Origin: Parasulfuritortus sp049322515
Lineage (GTDB): Bacteria; Pseudomonadota; Gammaproteobacteria; Burkholderiales; Thiobacillaceae
Direction: 5' to 3'
Length of the DNA: 64,000 nucleotides
Assembly: GCA_049322515.1 (NCBI GenBank)
Contig: JBMOQW010000019.1
Coordinates: forward strand, 186,001 to 250,000
In this document: positions 60,681 through 64,000 of the stretch, in pieces
Layout of the letters: each line of letters begins with the position of its first letter
Position numbering within the stretch: the stretch's first letter is position 1
Position numbers and translations under genes: made by a program
Notes under the pieces: generated by a model
Seen by the model: only the letters and a program-made list of their open reading frames with translations
What the model was told of the DNA's origin: nothing
The model's database searches: none

Positions 60681-63455
60681 ATGGAAAACAAATGGGTGTA
60701 TGCCTTCAACGAAGGCGACGGCAAGAACAAGAAGCTGCTCGGCGGCAAAGGGGCCAACCTGTGTGAAATGACCCAGATCGGCCTCAACGTGCCGCCCGGT
60801 TTCGTGATCACCACCGAAGCCTGCCTGGCCTATCTGGACGACCCCGACCGGCAGCTCCCCGCCGGTGTCCTCGAACAAGTCCGGTTGCACATGGCAGCAG
60901 TCGAGGAAATGACCGGCAAGACCTTCGGTGGCCGAGCCAATCCGCTCCTGGTGTCGGTTCGCTCCGGCTCCGCCCTGTCGATGCCCGGCATGATGGACAC
61001 CATCCTCAACCTCGGCCTGAACGCCGACACCCTGCAAGGCCTGATCCGGCAAACCGGCAACGAGCGCTTCGGCTACGATGCCTACCGACGCTTCATCCAG
61101 TTGTTCGGCAAGGTGGCCCTGGGCGTGCCCGACGAGGAATTCGACGCCGAGTTCGAGGCGGTCAAGGCCGATGCCGGCGTCAAGCAGGATGTCGGACTCT
61201 CCGCGGTCCACTTGGCCGACATTGTCGAGCGCTTCCTCAAGGTGATCGAGCGCGCCACCGGCAAGCCCTTCCCGACCGACCCGTACGAGCAGCTCACCAT
61301 TGCCATCAAGGCAGTGTTCAATTCCTGGCTGGGCAAGCGTGCCATCGACTACCGGCGCGAGTTCAAGATCACCCCGGACATGGCCAACGGCACCGCCGTC
61401 AACGTCGTCGCCATGGTGTTCGGCAACATGGGCGATGATTCCGCCACCGGGGTCGGCTTCACCCGCGACCCGGGCACGGGCGAGAACGTCATGTTCGGCG
61501 AATATCTGGTCAACGCCCAGGGCGAGGACGTGGTCGCCGGCATCCGCACACCGAAGCCCGTGGCCGAGATGGCGCGCGAGATGCCCGAGCTGTATCGCCA
61601 ACTGGTCGAACTGCGCAACCGCCTGGAATCGCACTACAAGGAAGTCCAGGACTACGAGTACACCATCGAAAAGGGCGTGCTCTACTGCCTGCAGACCCGC
61701 AACGGCAAGATGAACGCCACTGCCTTGGTGCGGACCTCGGTGGAAATGGTCCGGGAAGGCCTGATCGACAAACGTCAGGCACTGCTGCGCATCCAGCCGG
61801 AGATGCTGGAACAATTGCTGTTTCCCCGCCTGGATCCGATGGCCAAGGCCAGGCCGGTAGCCCGTGGCCTGCCCGCGTCGCCAGGGGCTGCATCGGGCAT
61901 TGCCGTGTTCGATGCCGACCGCGCCGAGAAACTCGGCCGCACGGGTGAGAAAGTGATCCTGGTCCGAGAGGAAACCAAGCCGGAGGACATTCACGGCTTC
62001 TTCGCCAGCCAAGGCATCCTGACCAGTCGGGGCGGCAAGACCTCCCACGCTGCCGTGGTCGCGCGCGGCATGGGGAAACCCTGCGTGGCAGGTGCCGAGG
62101 GCATCCGGGTCGATGTGCATACCCGCCAGGCCGTGGTCGGCGACCAAGCCTTCGGAGAGGGGGCGCTGATCACCATCGACGGCACGACCGGCGATGTCTA
62201 TCTCGGCCAGGTGCCGATGATCGAAGCCGAATTCTCGGACGCGCTTGCCACGCTGCTCGGCTGGGCCGACGAGTCCGCGCGACTCAAGGTCATGGCCAAC
62301 GCGGACACGCCACATGATGCGCAACGCGCGCTGAAATTCGGGGCCATGGGCATCGGCCTGTGCCGCACCGAACGGATGTTCAACGCGGTCGAACGGCTAC
62401 CCATCGTGGTCGAAATGATCGTCGCCGAAAGCACTGCCGAACGCCAGGCCGCCTTGAACAAGCTGCTGCCGATCCAGCGTGCCGATTTCGTGGGTATCTT
62501 TACCGCGATGTCGCCCCGTCCAGTGACCATCCGCCTGCTCGACCCGCCCATTCACGAATTCCTGCCCTCCGAGCACCAATTGGTCGAGGAACTGGAACGG
62601 TTGCGCCATCTGCGCGAAACCGTGCAGGGCATGCAGGTACTCCATGATGCCGTCGATTTCATGTACCGGACGCGGGACACGCACCCTGAAGTCGCCCTGA
62701 CTGCCGATCCGGCGCTGGTCGACGAGGCCATTGCCAAAAAGGAGGCCATGCTCAAGAAGGTCCGTGCCTTGTTTGAGGTCAACCCGATGCTCGGTCATCG
62801 TGGGGTCAGACTCGGCCTCACCTATCCGGAAATCTATTCCATGCAGATTCGTGCCATCTTGGAAGCAGCGGCCGAATGTCAGCAGTCTGGCATCGAAGTG
62901 CATCCCGAAATCATGGTGCCCCAAGTCTGCACAGCGCAGGAACTGCACCGGGTCAATGCATGGGTCCGTGAAATCCAGGCCGAGGTCGAACACGCCCACG
63001 GGCTCACCCTGACTTTCAAATTCGGCTCGATGCTGGAAGTGGTGCGTGCTTGCATGCGCGCGGAGAACCTGGCCGAAGTCGCCGAGTTCTTTTCCTTCGG
63101 CACCAATGACCTCACCCAAGCGACATTTTCATTTTCTCGGGAAGATGCCGAGAACAAATTCTTGCCCATGTACAACCAGAGCCACATCCTGCAGAACAAC
63201 CCATTCGAGGTACTCGACGAAAAGGGCGTCGGCCGGCTCATGGAACTGGCCATCCAGTGGGGCCGCAAGGCCCGCCCGGACATGAAGATCGGCATCTGTG
63301 GCGAACATGGCGGACACCCACAATCGATCCGCTTCTGCCATCAGGCCGGACTCAGCTACGTCTCCTGCTCCGGGCCCAGAGTACCCATTGCCCGACTGGC
63401 AGCGGCACACGCCGCACTGCTCGGTTCAGCCGAGAGCGGCGCGTGCAGCATGTAA
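60681..63455 (+). CDS. ppdK: Pyruvate phosphate dikinase
   Basis: Enzyme of 924 residues converting pyruvate, ATP and phosphate to PEP. The ATP-grasp domain lies in the first part (LLGGKGANLCEM at the start). The swivelling phosphohistidine domain holds GGKTSHAAV with His456. The PEP/pyruvate domain is C-terminal (ICGEHGGHPQS, with the catalytic Cys in VSCSGPRVPIAR). The length is typical of the two-substrate dikinase rather than PEP synthase. GGAG is about 9 bases before ATG 60681. PPDK is reversible and common in autotrophs and energy-limited bacteria. Confidence 0.96.
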   Translation: MENKWVYAFNEGDGKNKKLLGGKGANLCEMTQIGLNVPPGFVITTEACLAYLDDPDRQLPAGVLEQVRLHMAAVEEMTGKTFGGRANPLLVSVRSGSALSMPGMMDTILNLGLNADTLQGLIRQTGNERFGYDAYRRFIQLFGKVALGVPDEEFDAEFEAVKADAGVKQDVGLSAVHLADIVERFLKVIERATGKPFPTDPYEQLTIAIKAVFNSWLGKRAIDYRREFKITPDMANGTAVNVVAMVFGNMGDDSATGVGFTRDPGTGENVMFGEYLVNAQGEDVVAGIRTPKPVAEMAREMPELYRQLVELRNRLESHYKEVQDYEYTIEKGVLYCLQTRNGKMNATALVRTSVEMVREGLIDKRQALLRIQPEMLEQLLFPRLDPMAKARPVARGLPASPGAASGIAVFDADRAEKLGRTGEKVILVREETKPEDIHGFFASQGILTSRGGKTSHAAVVARGMGKPCVAGAEGIRVDVHTRQAVVGDQAFGEGALITIDGTTGDVYLGQVPMIEAEFSDALATLLGWADESARLKVMANADTPHDAQRALKFGAMGIGLCRTERMFNAVERLPIVVEMIVAESTAERQAALNKLLPIQRADFVGIFTAMSPRPVTIRLLDPPIHEFLPSEHQLVEELERLRHLRETVQGMQVLHDAVDFMYRTRDTHPEVALTADPALVDEAIAKKEAMLKKVRALFEVNPMLGHRGVRLGLTYPEIYSMQIRAILEAAAECQQSGIEVHPEIMVPQVCTAQELHRVNAWVREIQAEVEHAHGLTLTFKFGSMLEVVRACMRAENLAEVAEFFSFGTNDLTQATFSFSREDAENKFLPMYNQSHILQNNPFEVLDEKGVGRLMELAIQWGRKARPDMKIGICGEHGGHPQSIRFCHQAGLSYVSCSGPRVPIARLAAAHAALLGSAESGACSM

Positions 63456-63471
63456 GCCAACCAGACAGCCA

Positions 63472-63942
63472 CTAACGGCGACCGTGATGCTCACGAGGCT
63501 GACCACGGTCGCGATCTTCCCGATCGTGGATTTCACGCGTGATATTGCGATTCGCGTCGCTGAGTTCCGCCAACAAACGACGGCGTTCCGAAGCAGTCAG
63601 GAGACCATCTGCCGCATAGACACGTTGCAGGCGTTCGATTTCCCGCTGCTCGGCCCGTAAGCGGGACAGTTCACGCTGCGTCAGTTCACCGTCACGCCAG
63701 CCTTCACGAATCCGGTCACGCTGTTCGGCCTGCAGGCGATCGATCCGCCACATGCCCCAGTTCTGATGATAGCGATCCTCATAGTGCCGATCATGGGACC
63801 GGTCCGGACCGCCTCGCCAATGACGGTAATCCGGGTCATTGAAGCCGATGTACAGGTATCCTTGGTCGGCGGACGCCGCACCAACGGACAGCGACGCCAT
63901 GCCGGCAAGCAGCGTGCTGATGATGATTTGACGGGTATTCAT
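63472..63942 (-). CDS. Small secreted charged protein
   Basis: Exported protein of 156 residues with a signal peptide ending near VGAASA. The mature part begins YLYIGFNDPDYRHW, rich in His, Arg and aromatic residues. Two loops resemble EF-hand-type sites (REGWRDGELTQREL and YAADGLLTASERRRL), suggesting helical calcium or metal binding. GAGGAG lies 6 bases before ATG 63942. Family not recognised. It is convergent with ppdK. Confidence 0.72.
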   Translation of the reverse strand: MNTRQIIISTLLAGMASLSVGAASADQGYLYIGFNDPDYRHWRGGPDRSHDRHYEDRYHQNWGMWRIDRLQAEQRDRIREGWRDGELTQRELSRLRAEQREIERLQRVYAADGLLTASERRRLLAELSDANRNITREIHDREDRDRGQPREHHGRR

Positions 63943-64000
63943 ATCGAGCTCCTCGTGGTTGAACCGCATCGGTTGTGATGCGATGTGGCCACTTTAGGCT

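Overview
The window looks like the chromosome of a high-GC betaproteobacterium. The signs are the queA-tgt-yajC-secD-secF order, a DUF2863 protein, a cbb3 oxidase operon and an exosortase H system. It carries multihaem cytochromes and sulfur-carrier proteins, so a respiratory, possibly sulfur-oxidising or metal/selenium-reducing lifestyle is likely. That lifestyle is an inference: no Sox, Dsr core or Calvin-cycle genes are present here. I see no insertion sequence, integrase, prophage or CRISPR array. Genes are tightly packed and no gene-free stretch exceeds about 300 bases.

Layout. 1-3.7 kb: the 3' part of a B12-dependent ribonucleotide reductase and a Tat-exported caspase-like protein. 3.8-7.0 kb: a surface-protein sorting module made of an IPTL-CTERM substrate behind a structured leader, exosortase H and its associated membrane protein. 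7.0-9.8 kb: a dGTPase-like hydrolase and a chemoreceptor. 10.1-14.3 kb: an exported protein built from 132-bp (44-residue) repeats, a CsgG-like/DUF4384 lipoprotein, and an ECF sigma/anti-sigma pair.

14.3-25.2 kb (minus strand): the most unusual block. A sigma-54 response regulator and sensor kinase adjoin a porin, a trihaem cytochrome, a small secreted protein, a pentahaem lipoprotein and a rhodanese lipoprotein. Upstream in the same direction are small DsrE-like proteins, TusA, a YeeE/YedE transporter and a membrane-anchored TusA. The first half resembles in composition the ExtHIJKL outer-membrane electron conduit of Geobacter. The second half is a sulfur (or selenium) uptake and relay set. 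Together they may form an outer-membrane redox system for a sulfur or selenium species.

25.2-31 kb: comF, then bioBFHCD (bioA absent). 31-37.8 kb: an Rrf2 regulator, a SCO copper chaperone, ccoNOQP, ccoG and a FixH-like protein. 37.8-46.1 kb (minus strand): HDOD and GGDEF-EAL signalling proteins, DedA, SecF, SecD, YajC, Tgt and QueA. 46.1 kb: tRNA-Leu(CAA). 46.3-48.7 kb: a second caspase-like protein and a nitroreductase. 48.8-57 kb: a CysZ/EI24-like membrane protein, acpS, nagZ, DUF2863, a family-5-type uracil-DNA glycosylase, a tautomerase, uvrC, pgsA and nadA. 57-64 kb: mscL, an OmpA-like protein with calcium-binding repeats, a TrpB2-type synthase, a Nudix hydrolase, pyruvate phosphate dikinase and a small secreted protein.

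All functions are assigned by reading motifs and protein similarity from memory. No database search was run.
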